Shown: positions 40,467 to 51,560, counted from the first letter of the stretch. The stretch is DNA of 64,000 nucleotides from Pseudomonas oryzihabitans (GCF_014522265.1 NZ_CP017024.1:4350501-4414500), one strand, 5' to 3'. A program made the numbers and translations. The notes: a model not told the origin generated them from the sequence alone.

Positions 40467-41297
40467 TTATCCTTTGACCACGCCCGAGGTCAGGCCCCGG
40501 ACGAAATACTTGCCAGCGAAGATGTAGACCAGCAGCGTCGGCAGCGCGGCGATCATGGCGGCGGCCATGTCGACGTTGTATTCCTTCGCGCCGGTGCTGG
40601 TGTTGACCAGGTTGTTCAGGGCCACGGTGATGGGCTGCGACGAGCCGCTGGCGAACACCACGCCGAACAGGAAGTCGTTCCATACCTGGGTGAACTGCCA
40701 GATCAGGCTGACCATCACGATCGGCGTGGACAGCGGCAGCAGGATCTTGAAGAAGATGGTGAAGAAGCCCGCCCCGTCCAGCCGCGCCGCCTTGATCAGG
40801 GCATCGGGGATGCCCACGTAGTAGTTGCGGAAGAACAGCGTGGTGAAGGCCAGGCCGTAGATCACGTGCACCAGCACTAGGCCGGCGGTGGTGTTGGCCA
40901 GGCCCAGCTGGCCGAGGGTGAAGGACATCGGCAGCAGGATCACCTGGAAGGGAATGAAGCAGCCGAACAGCAGCAGGCTGAACAGCAGATTCGAACCGCG
41001 GAACTGCCACTTCGACAGGGCGTAGCCGTTGAGCGCGCCGATGAAGGTGGAGATGAGCACCGCCGGGACGGTGATCATGAAGGAGTTCCAGAAGTAGCTG
41101 TGCACCACGTCCCAGGCCTTGAGCCAGCCGATGATCGTCCAGTCCAGGGGCAGGCTCAGCAGGTTGCCGGTGCGAACGTCGTCCGGGGTCTTGAAGCTGG
41201 TCAGCAGCATCACCAGCAGCGGCACAAGATAGACCGCGCAGGCGATGATCAGGGTGGCGTGGATGGCCACGCGATTGACGTTCAGAGCCTTAGCCAT
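40467..41297 (-). CDS. gltG: Glucose ABC transporter permease (MalG type)
   Basis: A 276-residue inner-membrane permease with about six helices and the cytoplasmic EAA-type loop (DALIKAARLDGAGFFTIFFKI) that contacts the ATPase. The start MAKALNVNR follows GGAG and overlaps the end of gltF by 8 bp, showing translational coupling. It forms a heterodimeric channel with GltF. Confidence 0.93.
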   Translation of the reverse strand: MAKALNVNRVAIHATLIIACAVYLVPLLVMLLTSFKTPDDVRTGNLLSLPLDWTIIGWLKAWDVVHSYFWNSFMITVPAVLISTFIGALNGYALSKWQFRGSNLLFSLLLFGCFIPFQVILLPMSFTLGQLGLANTTAGLVLVHVIYGLAFTTLFFRNYYVGIPDALIKAARLDGAGFFTIFFKILLPLSTPIVMVSLIWQFTQVWNDFLFGVVFASGSSQPITVALNNLVNTSTGAKEYNVDMAAAMIAALPTLLVYIFAGKYFVRGLTSGVVKG

Positions 41298-42207
41298 TTC
41301 GCTTGCTCCGCAATTCCGAGTAGAGGTAGGGCACCAGCACCGCCAGCACCGCGCCAAGCATCAGCACCGCACTGGCCGAACCCAGGCCCATCTGGCCGCG
41401 GGTGAAGGTGTGCTGGTACATGAACACCGCCGGCAGGTCCGAGGCGTAGCCGGGACCGCCCGCGGTCATGGCCATGACCAGGTCGAAGCTCTTGATGGCG
41501 ATGTGGGCGAGGATCATCACCGCGCTGAAGAACACCGGCCGCAGGCTGGGCAGGACGATGCGCAGATAGATGGTCGGCAGCCCTGCCCCGTCGACCTGGG
41601 CGGCTCTCAGGATGGAGGAATCCACGCCCCGCAGACCGGCCAGGAACATGGCCATGACGAAGCCCGAGGCCTGCCAGAGGGCGGCGATCAGCAGGCAGTA
41701 GATGACCCGGTCGGGATCCACCAGCCAGTCGAAGCGAAAGCCTTCCCAGCCCCAGTCGCGCAGCAGCTTGTCCAGCCCCATGCCGGGGTTGAGCAGCCAT
41801 TTCCAGGCGGTGCCGGTGACGATCATCGACAGCGCCATGGGATAGAGGTAGATGGTGCGGATGAAGCCTTCGCGACGGATGCGCTGGTCCAGCAGGATGG
41901 CGAAGAAGACGCCGATGGCCAGGCTCAGCAGGATGAACAGGCCACCGAAGATCGCCAGGTTCTTGCAGGCCACCAGCCAGCGATCGTTCTCCAGCAGCCG
42001 CGCGTACTGGGCGAAGCCGGCGAAATTGTAGCTGGGCAGGAAGCGCGAGTTGGTAAAGGAGATCACCGCCGTCCACAGCATGTAGCCATAGAGGCAGACG
42101 ACCATGGCGATGGCCGTGGGCGCCAGCACCAGCTTGGGCAGCAGGCGCTGCAGCCGGTCCGGGCGTCGACTGACGGTCGCGACGGGAAGGGTTTCGGTAA
42201 GAGCCAT
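41290..42207 (-). CDS. gltF: Glucose ABC transporter permease (MalF type)
   Basis: A 305-residue permease with six predicted helices, beginning with a cytoplasmic segment rich in Arg and the helix VLAPTAIAMVVCLYGYMLW. The EAA-type loop is seen in SILRAAQVDGAGLPTIYLRI. GGGAG precedes the ATG. It follows gltB with a 132-bp gap that holds a REP doublet. Confidence 0.92.
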   Translation of the reverse strand: MALTETLPVATVSRRPDRLQRLLPKLVLAPTAIAMVVCLYGYMLWTAVISFTNSRFLPSYNFAGFAQYARLLENDRWLVACKNLAIFGGLFILLSLAIGVFFAILLDQRIRREGFIRTIYLYPMALSMIVTGTAWKWLLNPGMGLDKLLRDWGWEGFRFDWLVDPDRVIYCLLIAALWQASGFVMAMFLAGLRGVDSSILRAAQVDGAGLPTIYLRIVLPSLRPVFFSAVMILAHIAIKSFDLVMAMTAGGPGYASDLPAVFMYQHTFTRGQMGLGSASAVLMLGAVLAVLVPYLYSELRSKRNG

Positions 42208-42254
42208 GGGGCGCTCCCAAGGGGTGGTATTATTTGGGCTTTGGGTGCCTGATG

Positions 42255-42334
42255 GATCGCGGCCATGGGCCGCTCCTACAGGTCGATTTTTAGCTGTAGG
42301 AGCGGCCGCAGCGGCGGACCGCCATGGCCGCGAT
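42255..42334. repeat. REP doublet between gltB and gltF
   Basis: Two inverted REP-like elements face each other: ATCGCGGCCATGGGCCGCTC at 42255 and its inverted relative ending CATGGCCGCGAT at 42334, both with the CTCCTACA / TGTAGGAG core. The same doublet recurs at 50163-50241. Placed between a binding-protein gene and its permease genes, it could stabilise the gltB mRNA 3' end. Confidence 0.8.
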
Positions 42335-42339
42335 TGACC

Positions 42340-43602
42340 TTACTTGGCGGCCTGGATGGCAGCGACCAGTTGCTCGGTGGCCTTCTTCGGATCGGCGTTG
42401 GCGTCGTTGAAGAAGTTGGTCACCACGTCGAAGATCGCACCCTGCACATAGCTGGTATTGGCCATGCTGTGCGCCATGCTCGGCTCGGCCTTGCCATCGG
42501 CATTGGCCGCCTGGAAGTCCCTGGCGGACTGCTGGGCGCAGCTGTCGAACTTGGCCAGGTCGATGTCGTTGCGCACCGGGATGGAGCCCTTGTTGAGGTT
42601 GAACACCTCCTGGAAGGGCTTGTCGATGACGGTGCGCACCAGGTCGTCCTGGGCCTTCTGGTTGTCCTTGTTCTTGATCTTGAACATGGCCAGGGAGTCG
42701 ATGTTGTAGATGAAGTCGCCCTGGGTGCCCGGCATCACCACGCACTCGTAGTCGACGCCCGGCTTCTTGCCGGCCGCGGTGAATTCGGCCTTGGCCCAGT
42801 CACCCATGATCTGCATGCCGGCCTTGCCCTCGATAACCATGGCGGTGGCCAGGTTCCAGTCGCGACCGGCGGCATTGGGATCGACATAGCCCTTGACGCG
42901 CTTGAAGGTCTTGAACACCTCGACCATCTTGTCGCTGCGAATGGTGTCGGCATCGGTCTGCACGAAGACCTTGTCGTAGCCTTCCGAACCCATGATGGCC
43001 ATGACCAGGGATTCGAAGATGGTGCCGTCCTGCCAGTTCTGACCGCCATGGGCCAGGGGTACGACGCCGGCGGCCTTGAGCTTGTCGGCGGCCTCGAAGA
43101 ATTCGTCCAGGGTGGTGGGGACCTTGGCGCCGGCCTTCTTGAAGACGGCGGGGTTGATCCACAGCCAGTTGATGCGGTGGATGCCGGCCGGCACCGCGAC
43201 GTATTCGCCATCGTGCTGCATGGTCTGGGCCACGCGCTTGGGCAGGATGGTGTCCCAGTTGCCCTGCTTGGCGATGTCACTGATGTCCGCCAGGAAGCCC
43301 ATGCTGGCCCATTCCTGGATGTCGGGGCCCTTGAGCTGGGCGGCGGACGGCGGATTGCCGGACACGGCGCGGGTCTTGAGCACGGTCATGGCGGCCTCGC
43401 CGGCGCCACCGGCCACGGCGAAGTCCTTCCAGGTATCGCCCTGCTTCTGCATCAGCTGCTTGAGGACATCGACGGCGCGAGCCTCGCCACCGGAGGTCCA
43501 CCAGTGCAGCACCTCGACCTCACCGGCATGGGCGGTCAGGGGGGCGGCGAGCGCGGCGCAGGAAAGGGAAACGGCGAGAGCGAGACGATTCAACGCATTC
43601 AT
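42340..43602 (-). CDS. gltB: Glucose ABC transporter periplasmic binding protein
   Basis: A 420-residue family-1 solute-binding protein. The signal peptide ([20 protein letters not shown]) is followed by [13 protein letters not shown], matching the tryptophan pair typical of Pseudomonas glucose-binding proteins. It captures glucose that enters through OprB. It is the first gene of the gltBFGK unit. A palindrome upstream (43692-43709) and an AACAACAA motif before the start suggest transcriptional and post-transcriptional control. Confidence 0.93.
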   Translation of the reverse strand: MNALNRLALAVSLSCAALAAPLTAHAGEVEVLHWWTSGGEARAVDVLKQLMQKQGDTWKDFAVAGGAGEAAMTVLKTRAVSGNPPSAAQLKGPDIQEWASMGFLADISDIAKQGNWDTILPKRVAQTMQHDGEYVAVPAGIHRINWLWINPAVFKKAGAKVPTTLDEFFEAADKLKAAGVVPLAHGGQNWQDGTIFESLVMAIMGSEGYDKVFVQTDADTIRSDKMVEVFKTFKRVKGYVDPNAAGRDWNLATAMVIEGKAGMQIMGDWAKAEFTAAGKKPGVDYECVVMPGTQGDFIYNIDSLAMFKIKNKDNQKAQDDLVRTVIDKPFQEVFNLNKGSIPVRNDIDLAKFDSCAQQSARDFQAANADGKAEPSMAHSMANTSYVQGAIFDVVTNFFNDANADPKKATEQLVAAIQAAK

Positions 43603-43616
43603 GAGGGGGTCGTTCC

Positions 43617-43624
43617 TTGTTGTT
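43617..43624 (-). promoter_or_regulatory. Candidate catabolite-activity motif before gltB
   Basis: AACAACAA on the minus strand inside an A-rich stretch, overlapping the AAGGAA ribosome-binding region, 14 nt before the ATG. It fits AAnAAnAA exactly. Confidence 0.65.
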
Positions 43625-43691
43625 TTTTTATTGGAGCTGGGCGGAGTCTAGTCAGACGCCTGCGGCCGTGGGTAACGAAGGGAAGGAGTTT

Positions 43692-43709
43692 TGTCACGGA
43701 CTGGTGACA
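43692..43709. promoter_or_regulatory. Palindrome in the gltB promoter region
   Basis: TGTCAC-GGACTG-GTGACA, a perfect 6-bp dyad with a 6-nt spacer, about 90 bp before the gltB start and between gltB and gltS. It is a candidate operator; which regulator binds it is not known. Confidence 0.45.
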
Positions 43710-43812
43710 TAGCGCTGGCGTCAGAGCGGGTGGGGAAACGGAGCGAATGCCTGCCTGGCGGGTGCGCGCGTCTGCCTGGCGGAGGCGCAGCGGTTCCAGC
43801 AGCGGCCCCGGC

Positions 43813-45261
43813 CTAGCCGCGTGGCAAGGTCAGGGTGACCCGCAGACCGCCTTCGCGGCGATTGCGCAGCTCCACTTCGCCACCATGGGCGTGAGCCAGA
43901 TTGCGGGCGATGCCCAGGCCCAGGCCATAGCCATGGCGGTCGGTGGCCAGGCGGACATGGGGCTGGAACACCTGCTCCAGTTCCTGCTCCGGCACCCCCG
44001 GCCCTTCGTCGTCGACATGCAGGACGAAGGCATGACCGTCGTCTTCCACCTGCAGGTGGGCGCGATAGCCATACTTGAGGGCGTTGTCCAGCAGATTGCC
44101 GATACAGCGCTTGAGCGCCAGCGGCTTGCCCAGCAGGGTGCCCCGGGCTTCCCCGGTGAGGCGCACCCGCGGCGGTTGCTCCTGGGTAAAGGGCTCCACC
44201 AGCTGTTCCAGCAGCGCCTGCAGGTCGACCGGTTCCAGGTTCTCGTGGATGTCGGTGTCCTTGACGCACTGCAGGGCGCCCTTGACCAGCAGATCCAGCT
44301 CGTCCAGATCGCGCACCAGCTTGGCCTGCATCAGCTCGTCATCCACCAGTTCGGCGCGCAGACGCAGCCGGGTGATGGGCGTGCGCAGGTCGTGGGATAT
44401 GGCGCTGAACAGCTGGGCGCGCTCGTCCAGGTAGCGGGCGATGCGTTCGCGCATGGCGTTGAAGGCCCGGGTGACCTCGCGGATCTCCTGGGCGCCCTCC
44501 TCGCGCACCGGCGGCGTATGGACTTCCAGCGACAGCTCCCGCGCGGCACGCGACAGCCGCTTGAGCGGGCGACTCTGCCAGCGGATCAGCAGACCGATGA
44601 ACAGCAGCAGGAAGGCGCTGCTGAAGACCATGAACAGCAGTTGCTGCAACGGCAGCCAGGACTCGTCCAGGCTGTAGTAGGGCGCCGGCATCAGGGTAGC
44701 GAGATAGACCCACTCCCCTTCGCCGATGCGGATCTGGGTCACCAGTACCGGCGGCTCCAGCGGCTCCAGACTCAGGGCATAGTGCGCCCAGGAGCGCGGC
44801 AGTTCGTCGAGGGCCACGGCGCCGTTGAACAGCCGCAGCTGCTGGGGGCCGATGAATTCCACGTACATGGGCATGGCCGCGCCCAGGCGCTCGCGCAGCA
44901 CCGCCTCGACGCCCTGGAGCACCGCCCGGCGGCCGGGGGTGTCCGGCAGCGCCTGCATGGTCAGCGGCTTTTCGTTGAGCGAGACGAAGAAGCGCGTGCC
45001 GCCCATGTTGCGCAACTGCTCCAGCACCAGTGGCCGATAGGCCGGCGGCAGCAGGCTGAAATAGCGCACGCTGGCGGCGATGGAATAGCCCAGGCTGCGG
45101 GCGGCGGTCTGCAAGCCCTGGTTGCGGTCGCTGCGCAGGGAAGCCGACCAGAACAGCGCCGAGGCGCCCTGGGCCAGCAGTACCGCCAGCAAGGTCAGCA
45201 GCAGCATCCGCGCCAGCAGGGAGCGCGGCACCAGCCGCGCGAGGGGACCGCTACACCGCAT
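43813..45261 (-). CDS. gltS: Sensor histidine kinase of the glucose two-component system
   Basis: A 482-residue membrane kinase paired with GltR. Helix 1 (LARMLLLTLLAVLLA) and helix 2 (LLFMVFSSAFLLLFIGLLI) enclose a periplasmic sensor domain of about 150 residues. HAMP follows, then the H-box FSAISHDLRTPITRLRLR, the N-box CIGNLLDNALKYG, and G-boxes DDEGPGVP and GYGLGLGIARN. It overlaps gltR by 11 bp. In pseudomonads the pair activates the glucose transport genes, which lie next to it here. Confidence 0.9.
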   Translation of the reverse strand: MRCSGPLARLVPRSLLARMLLLTLLAVLLAQGASALFWSASLRSDRNQGLQTAARSLGYSIAASVRYFSLLPPAYRPLVLEQLRNMGGTRFFVSLNEKPLTMQALPDTPGRRAVLQGVEAVLRERLGAAMPMYVEFIGPQQLRLFNGAVALDELPRSWAHYALSLEPLEPPVLVTQIRIGEGEWVYLATLMPAPYYSLDESWLPLQQLLFMVFSSAFLLLFIGLLIRWQSRPLKRLSRAARELSLEVHTPPVREEGAQEIREVTRAFNAMRERIARYLDERAQLFSAISHDLRTPITRLRLRAELVDDELMQAKLVRDLDELDLLVKGALQCVKDTDIHENLEPVDLQALLEQLVEPFTQEQPPRVRLTGEARGTLLGKPLALKRCIGNLLDNALKYGYRAHLQVEDDGHAFVLHVDDEGPGVPEQELEQVFQPHVRLATDRHGYGLGLGIARNLAHAHGGEVELRNRREGGLRVTLTLPRG

Positions 45262-45991
45262 CGGCGACCAGTCCGCTGACCTCGGCGGCGAGCAGGTAGC
45301 CGGAACCGCGCACGGTGCGGATCAGTCGCGGCGACTTGCCGGTGTCTCTCAGCCGCTGACGCAGGCGGCTGACCGCCATGTCGACGATGCGCTCCAGGGG
45401 CAGCACCTCGCGCCCGCGGGTGGCATTGGCGATGGTGTCGCGATCGAGGATCTGCTGGGGATGGTCGAGAAACAGCTTGAGCAGGGTGAAATCGGCGCCG
45501 GAGAGGATGACCTCCTCGCCATCGCGATGGAACAGTCGGTGACTGACCGGATCCAGCCGCCAGTCGTCGAAGGTCAGCAGACCGGTGGCCGCCGGGCGTG
45601 TCTCGCCGAAGCCGGCACGGCGCAGCAGCGCCTTGATGCGGGCCAGCAATTCGCGCGGACTGAAGGGTTTGCCCAGGTAGTCGTCGGCGCCCAGTTCCAG
45701 GCCGATGACCCGATCCGCTTCGTCGGAACTGGCGGTGAGCATGATGATGGGGACCTGGCGGCAACTGGACTGCTCGCGCATCCAGCGGCAGAGGGCGAAG
45801 CCGTCTTCGCCGGGGAGCATGACATCGAGGATCAGCAGATCGGGGACGAAGTCGCCCAGCGCCCGGCGCAATTCGCGGCCATCGCCGACAGCGCGCACCA
45901 GATAGCCGGCACGGGTGAGGTAGGCGTCGAGCAGCTCACGGATTTCCCCGTCGTCGTCGACGACCAGGAGGGATTTGCCCAGGGTGGACAT
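45251..45991 (-). CDS. gltR: Response regulator of glucose transport, OmpR family
   Basis: A 246-residue regulator with a receiver domain (acidic pair in LLVVDDDGEIRELL, phospho-accepting Asp in LILDVMLPGEDGF, Lys in GADDYLGKPFSPREL) and a C-terminal OmpR-type winged helix (ILDRDTIANATRGRE, RLRDTGKSPRLIRTVRGSGY). It should activate gltBFGK and oprB in response to a sugar signal relayed by GltS. It follows glk after a 102-bp gap containing a long hairpin. Confidence 0.93.
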   Translation of the reverse strand: MSTLGKSLLVVDDDGEIRELLDAYLTRAGYLVRAVGDGRELRRALGDFVPDLLILDVMLPGEDGFALCRWMREQSSCRQVPIIMLTASSDEADRVIGLELGADDYLGKPFSPRELLARIKALLRRAGFGETRPAATGLLTFDDWRLDPVSHRLFHRDGEEVILSGADFTLLKLFLDHPQQILDRDTIANATRGREVLPLERIVDMAVSRLRQRLRDTGKSPRLIRTVRGSGYLLAAEVSGLVADAV

Positions 45992-46005
45992 GGCGATGTT
46001 CGCTC

Positions 46006-46013
46006 TTGTTGTT
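46006..46013 (-). promoter_or_regulatory. Candidate catabolite-activity motif before gltR
   Basis: AACAACAA on the minus strand, 14 nt before the ATG, just upstream of a weak GAGCGA ribosome-binding site. It fits AAnAAnAA exactly. Confidence 0.6.
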
Positions 46014-46053
46014 CTGGCCCGAGGCCAGCTACCGGTAGTGCCGGCAGCATACC

Positions 46054-46087
46054 GGGGCCGGGCGACCTTGAGTAGTCGCCCGGCCCC
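46054..46087. other. Strong 13-bp hairpin between glk and gltR
   Basis: GGGGCCGGGCGAC pairs perfectly with GTCGCCCGGCCCC across an 8-nt loop. It starts 6 bp after the glk stop on the minus strand. No T run follows, so it is not a standard terminator; mRNA stabilisation or processing inside the edd-glk-gltR-gltS unit is more likely. Confidence 0.7.
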
Positions 46088-46093
46088 AGCGGA

Positions 46094-47067
46094 TCAGACC
46101 TGGCGCGCTTCGGCGATGGTCTGGTCCAGGGCGACGCCGGCACCGAACAGCCCCGGGTACTCGGCGGTCACCAGCCAGGCCGGGATGTCCTTGAGGTAGG
46201 CGCTGCTGGTCTTGCCCTTGTCGGCGAAGGCATGGGCGAAGGCCCCGCTCTGGAAACGCTCGACGAAGCGCGGCAGGATGCCGCCGGCGATGTAGACGCC
46301 ACCCAGCGCGCCCAGGGTGAGGGCCGCGTTGCCGGCGACCCGCGCCAGCCAGATGAAAAACTGCTCCAGCACGGCGTCGGCATAGGGGTCACCCTTGAGC
46401 GCCAGCTCGCAGATGTCCGCTGCGCTGTGCAGGGCGGCGGTGCGACCGTCCAGTTCGCAACTCGCGTGATAGAGGTTGACCAGGCCGCTGCCGGACACCA
46501 CGCGCTCGGCGGAGACGTGGTTGCCGAACTGGCGCTTGAGGATCTTCCAGATATCGAATTCGCGCTGGGTGTTGATCGGCAGGTCGACGTGACCACCCTC
46601 GCTCGGCAGCACGATCCAGCGATCCTTGCCACTGGGTACCAGGCTGGCGAGACCCAGGCCGGTGCCCGGCCCGATCACCAGGCGCGGACGAGTCGGCAAG
46701 GCGATGCCGTCGCGCACCTGGACGGAGTCCGCCGGGTCCAGGCGGGCGATGGCCCAGGCCATGGACGTGAAGTCGTTGATCAGCAGCAGATGGGTCAGCC
46801 CCAGCTCGCGACAGAATTGCTCGCGCTTGATCACCCAGTGATTGTTGGTGAAGCGGAAGTCACCCTCGCCCACCGGGCCCGCACAGGCGAGGCACACGGC
46901 GGTGATGTCATCCAGCGCCACGCCGCTCTGCGCCAGGTACTTGCGCACGGCATCTTCCGGACAGGCGTAATCCGCACAGGCGAAGACCTCGATGGCCTCC
47001 AGGCGACCGTCGCGCCACAGGGCGAAGCGGGCATTGGTGCCCCCGATGTCGCCAACCAAAGCCAAAC

Positions 47068-47071
<4 letters not shown>
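46094..47071 (-). CDS. glk: Glucokinase
   Basis: Phosphorylates intracellular glucose. The 325-residue ROK-distant Glk-family protein begins [14 protein letters not shown], the phosphate-binding motif, and has [35 protein letters not shown] and a C-terminal [12 protein letters not shown]. Its ATG overlaps the edd stop by 4 bp. It feeds glucose 6-phosphate to the Entner-Doudoroff path. Confidence 0.95.
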
Positions 47072-48897
<1,826 letters not shown>

Positions 48898-48923
48898 GGT
48901 TTCGATTCTCCACCGGGCTAAAT

Positions 48924-48931
48924 TTGTTGTT
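48924..48931 (-). promoter_or_regulatory. Candidate catabolite-activity motif before edd
   Basis: AACAACAA on the minus strand within a longer AATAACAACAAAT context, 26 nt before the ATG and upstream of the GGTGGAG ribosome-binding site. Confidence 0.55.
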
Positions 48932-48986
48932 ATTTCAAACATTCACAGCCAAATTGGCGCTATTATTCCGCTTAGCACGCGTCATG

Positions 48987-49002
48987 TGTAATGTTTTTTA
49001 CA
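48987..49002. promoter_or_regulatory. Possible HexR-type dyad between edd and gapA
   Basis: TGTAATGTTTTTTACA has TGTAA/TTACA arms. It resembles the TGTAAT...ATTACA motif described for HexR in some gammaproteobacteria, with one extra spacer base. The spacing TTGT-N7/8-ACAA reported for P. putida HexR is not found, so the call is weak. Confidence 0.3.
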
Positions 49003-49033
49003 ACAAAACCCAGCTATCGCGAGGTTTCTCTCA

Positions 49034-50038
49034 ATGAGTATTCGTATTGCCATCAATGGTTTTGGACGCATCGGCCGCAACGTGCTGCGGGCGCTGTACA
49101 CCGAGGGCTATCGCCAGGACCTGGAGGTCGTCGCGATCAACGACCTGGGCGACGCCGCCATCAATGCGCATCTCCTACAGTATGACAGCGTTCATGACCG
49201 CTTCCCTGCCGAGGTGTCCGTCGAGGGCGACAAGCTGGTGGTCAATGGCGACCGCATCGCCGTGACGGCCATCCGCAACCCGGCCGAGCTGCCGTGGAAG
49301 GATCTGAAGGTCGACGTGGTGTTCGAATGCACCGGCCTCTTCACCAGCCGCGACAAGGCCGCCGCCCACCTGGAAGCCGGCGCCTCCAAGGTGATCATCT
49401 CGGCACCGGGCAAGGACGTGGACGCCACCATCGTCTATGGCGTCAATGACAACATCCTGCGCCAGTCGCACCAGATCATCTCCAACGCCTCCTGCACCAC
49501 CAACTGCCTGGCGCCGGTCGCCCAGGTGCTGCAGCGCGAACTGGGTATCGAGAACGGTCTGATGACCACCATCCATGCCTACACCAACGACCAGAACCTG
49601 TCGGACGTCTACCACTCCGACCCCTTCCGGGCGCGTTCGGCCACCCAGTCGATGATTCCGACCAAGACCGGTGCCGCCGAGGCCGTGGGCCTGGTTCTGC
49701 CGGAGCTGCAAGGCAAGTTTAGCGGCATGGCGGTGCGGGTGCCGACCATCAACGTGTCGCTGGTCGATTTGACCATCCTGACCGCCAAGGAAACCGACGC
49801 CAAGACCATCAACGCCTTCATGAAGGCGGCGGCCGAAGCCTCGCCGGTCCTGGGCTACAACGACAAGCCGCTGGTCTCCATCGACTTCAACCATAACCGC
49901 CTGTCGTCGATCTTCGACGCCAACCACACCAAGGTGAGCGGCAAGCTGGTGAAGATCATGGCGTGGTACGACAACGAGTGGGGCTTCTCCAACCGCATGC
50001 TCGATACCTGCAAGGCGCTGGTCAACGCGCCGGCCTGA
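49034..50038 (+). CDS. gapA: Glyceraldehyde-3-phosphate dehydrogenase, type I
   Basis: A 334-residue NAD-dependent enzyme. It begins [19 protein letters not shown], has the catalytic Cys in [17 protein letters not shown] with His in TIHAYTNDQ, and ends [14 protein letters not shown]. Adjacency to edd is the usual Pseudomonas arrangement and suggests a glycolytic, glucose-induced role. A terminator follows 20 bp after the stop. Confidence 0.96.
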   Translation: MSIRIAINGFGRIGRNVLRALYTEGYRQDLEVVAINDLGDAAINAHLLQYDSVHDRFPAEVSVEGDKLVVNGDRIAVTAIRNPAELPWKDLKVDVVFECTGLFTSRDKAAAHLEAGASKVIISAPGKDVDATIVYGVNDNILRQSHQIISNASCTTNCLAPVAQVLQRELGIENGLMTTIHAYTNDQNLSDVYHSDPFRARSATQSMIPTKTGAAEAVGLVLPELQGKFSGMAVRVPTINVSLVDLTILTAKETDAKTINAFMKAAAEASPVLGYNDKPLVSIDFNHNRLSSIFDANHTKVSGKLVKIMAWYDNEWGFSNRMLDTCKALVNAPA

Positions 50039-50057
50039 GGTCTGTAAGACCCGATGG

Positions 50058-50083
50058 AAAAAAGCGCCTTCGGGCGCTTTTTT
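50058..50083 (+). terminator. Rho-independent terminator after gapA
   Basis: AAAAAAGCGCC-TTCG-GGCGCTTTTTT: a GC stem capped by a stable TTCG loop with flanking A and T runs, 20 bp after the gapA stop. It can act in both directions. Confidence 0.95.
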
Positions 50084-50162
50084 CATTTTCAGTTGCGGCA
50101 AGGTTGGTCCACCGATGCGGCGGCTCTTACGGAGAGTTCCGAAGATAGGAGAAATTGTCTTT

Positions 50163-50241
50163 ATCGCGGATATGGGCCGCTCCTACAAAAGGTCCAGCTG
50201 CTGCAGGAGCGGTCGCTACGGCGCACTGCCATGGCCGCGAT
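50163..50241. repeat. REP doublet downstream of gapA
   Basis: Inverted pair with the same ends as the copy at 42255-42334: ATCGCGGATATGGGCCGCTC on the left and TGCCATGGCCGCGAT on the right, separated by a short variable stretch. Confidence 0.75.
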
Positions 50242-50261
50242 GCGCATCTGATAACTGGAAA

Positions 50262-50815
50262 ACCGTAGCGTGGAAAACGGCGCAGCCTTTTCCGCTCGGG
50301 CATGCCCCGTAAGCCCAGCCCTCACCCCAGCCCTCTCCCACAGGCAGAGAGGGTTATTCGAGCGAGGGGTGATCTTCCGCAGTCAGGGGAGCAGCGTAGC
50401 GTGGAAAACGGCGCAGCCTTTTCCGCTTGGGCATGCCCCGTAAGCCCGGCCCTCACCCCAGCCCTCTCCCACAGGGAGAGGGGGTTGATCGAGCGAGGGT
50501 GATCTTCCGCAGTCTGGGGAGCACCGTAGCGTGGAAAACGGCGCAGCCTTTTCCGCTTGGGCATGCCCCGTAAGCCCGGCCCTCACCCCAGCCCTCTCCC
50601 ACAGGGAGAGGGGGTTGATCGAGCGAGGGTCGTCTTCCGCAGTCAGGGGAGCACCGTAGCGTGGAAAACGGCGCAGCCTTTTCCGCTTGGCATTCATCGT
50701 GAAGCCTGCCCTCTCCCTGAGGGAGAGGGAGCTGTTCGAGCGAGGGGGTCCTTCCGCGGAAAGGGGCGGTTCAGCGGGTAGGTTGGGTTGAGCAGCGCGA
50801 AGCCCGACAGGCCTG
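50262..50815. repeat. Intergenic repeat locus 2: four tandem ~130-bp units
   Basis: Together with the REP doublet this fills the gap from 50084 to scpB; no gene is seen. Units begin with CGTAGCGTGGAAAACGG at 50264, 50395, 50525 and 50655 (periods 131, 130, 130). Each has the GGAAAA/TTTTCC dyad around GGCGCAGCC and then the CCCTCACCCCAGCCCTCTCC module with its mirror GGGAGAGGGGG. The fourth is truncated and runs into a GGGTTGAG / CTCAACCC pair whose right arm lies over the last codons of scpB. Locus 1 and locus 3 carry the same modules. Confidence 0.85.
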
Positions 50816-50817
50816 AC

Positions 50818-51560
50818 TCAACCCTCGTCTTCCTCGTCCGCCGCCTGGCGCAGGTCATCGAAATCGGTCTTGAGGCCGGTCTCCATGGCGTCCAGCTCGG
50901 TGAGCAGGGTACGGAAACTGGTGCGCTCGGGGATCACCAGGGTGTCCTCCTCGTCCTTCGGCTCCCCTCCCCCAGCGCCGCCAGGCTCAGCTCGGGATCT
51001 TCCAGCACCGAGGCCGGTTCGGGTTCCAGCTGGCGCACCTCGGCCAGGGGCGGCAGCTGGTCGAGGCTGCGCAGGTCGAAGTAGTCGAGAAAGGTCTTGG
51101 TGGTGGCGAACATCGCCGGGCGGCCGGGAACGTCGCGATAGCCGACCACGCGGATCCAGTCGCGCTCCAGCAGCGTCTTGACGATCTGGCTGTTGACCGC
51201 CACCCCGCGCACCTCCTCGATCTCGCCACGGGTAATGGGCTGCCGATAGGCGATCAGCGCCAGGGTCTCCAGCATGGCGCGGGAATAGCGCGGCGGGCGC
51301 TCTTCCCAGAGGCGTCCGACCCAGGGCGCGTACTTTTCGCGCACCTGCAGGCGATAGCCGGAGGCCACTTCCTTGAGTTCGAAGCCGCGCTTGCGGCAGG
51401 ACCCGCCGAGCACGGCGAGACCCGCGCGCAGGTGCGCGGGCTCGGGGCGTTCGTACTCTTCGAAGAGTTCGGCCAGGCGCTCCAGGGTCAGGGGTCGGCC
51501 GGCGGCGAGCAGGATGGCTTCCAGCAAGGGCGCCAGTTGCTTGGGATCGGTGTAGTTCAT
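50818..51560 (-). CDS. scpB: Segregation and condensation protein B, frameshifted near the C-terminus
   Basis: Kleisin-associated winged-helix protein of the SMC-ScpAB condensin. Core features are LLEAILLAAGRPLTLERLAELF, RYSRAMLETLALIAYRQPITRGEIE and IRVVGYRDVPGRPAMFATTKTFLDYF. As sequenced the frame stops at 50934 after LSLAALGEG. Restoring one base in the C runs at 50964-50973 continues it as EPKDEEDTLVIPERTSF to a stop at 50818, giving 247 residues. The start MNYTDPKQL at 51560 is chosen. scpA is not adjacent: the upstream neighbour is a divergent regulator, which is unusual. Confidence 0.87.

Noticed and set aside
48898-49033. Canonical P. putida HexR site (TTGT-N7/8-ACAA) between edd and gapA
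   Set aside because: I scanned both strands of the gap and found no exact match; only a weaker TGTAA/TTACA dyad is listed.
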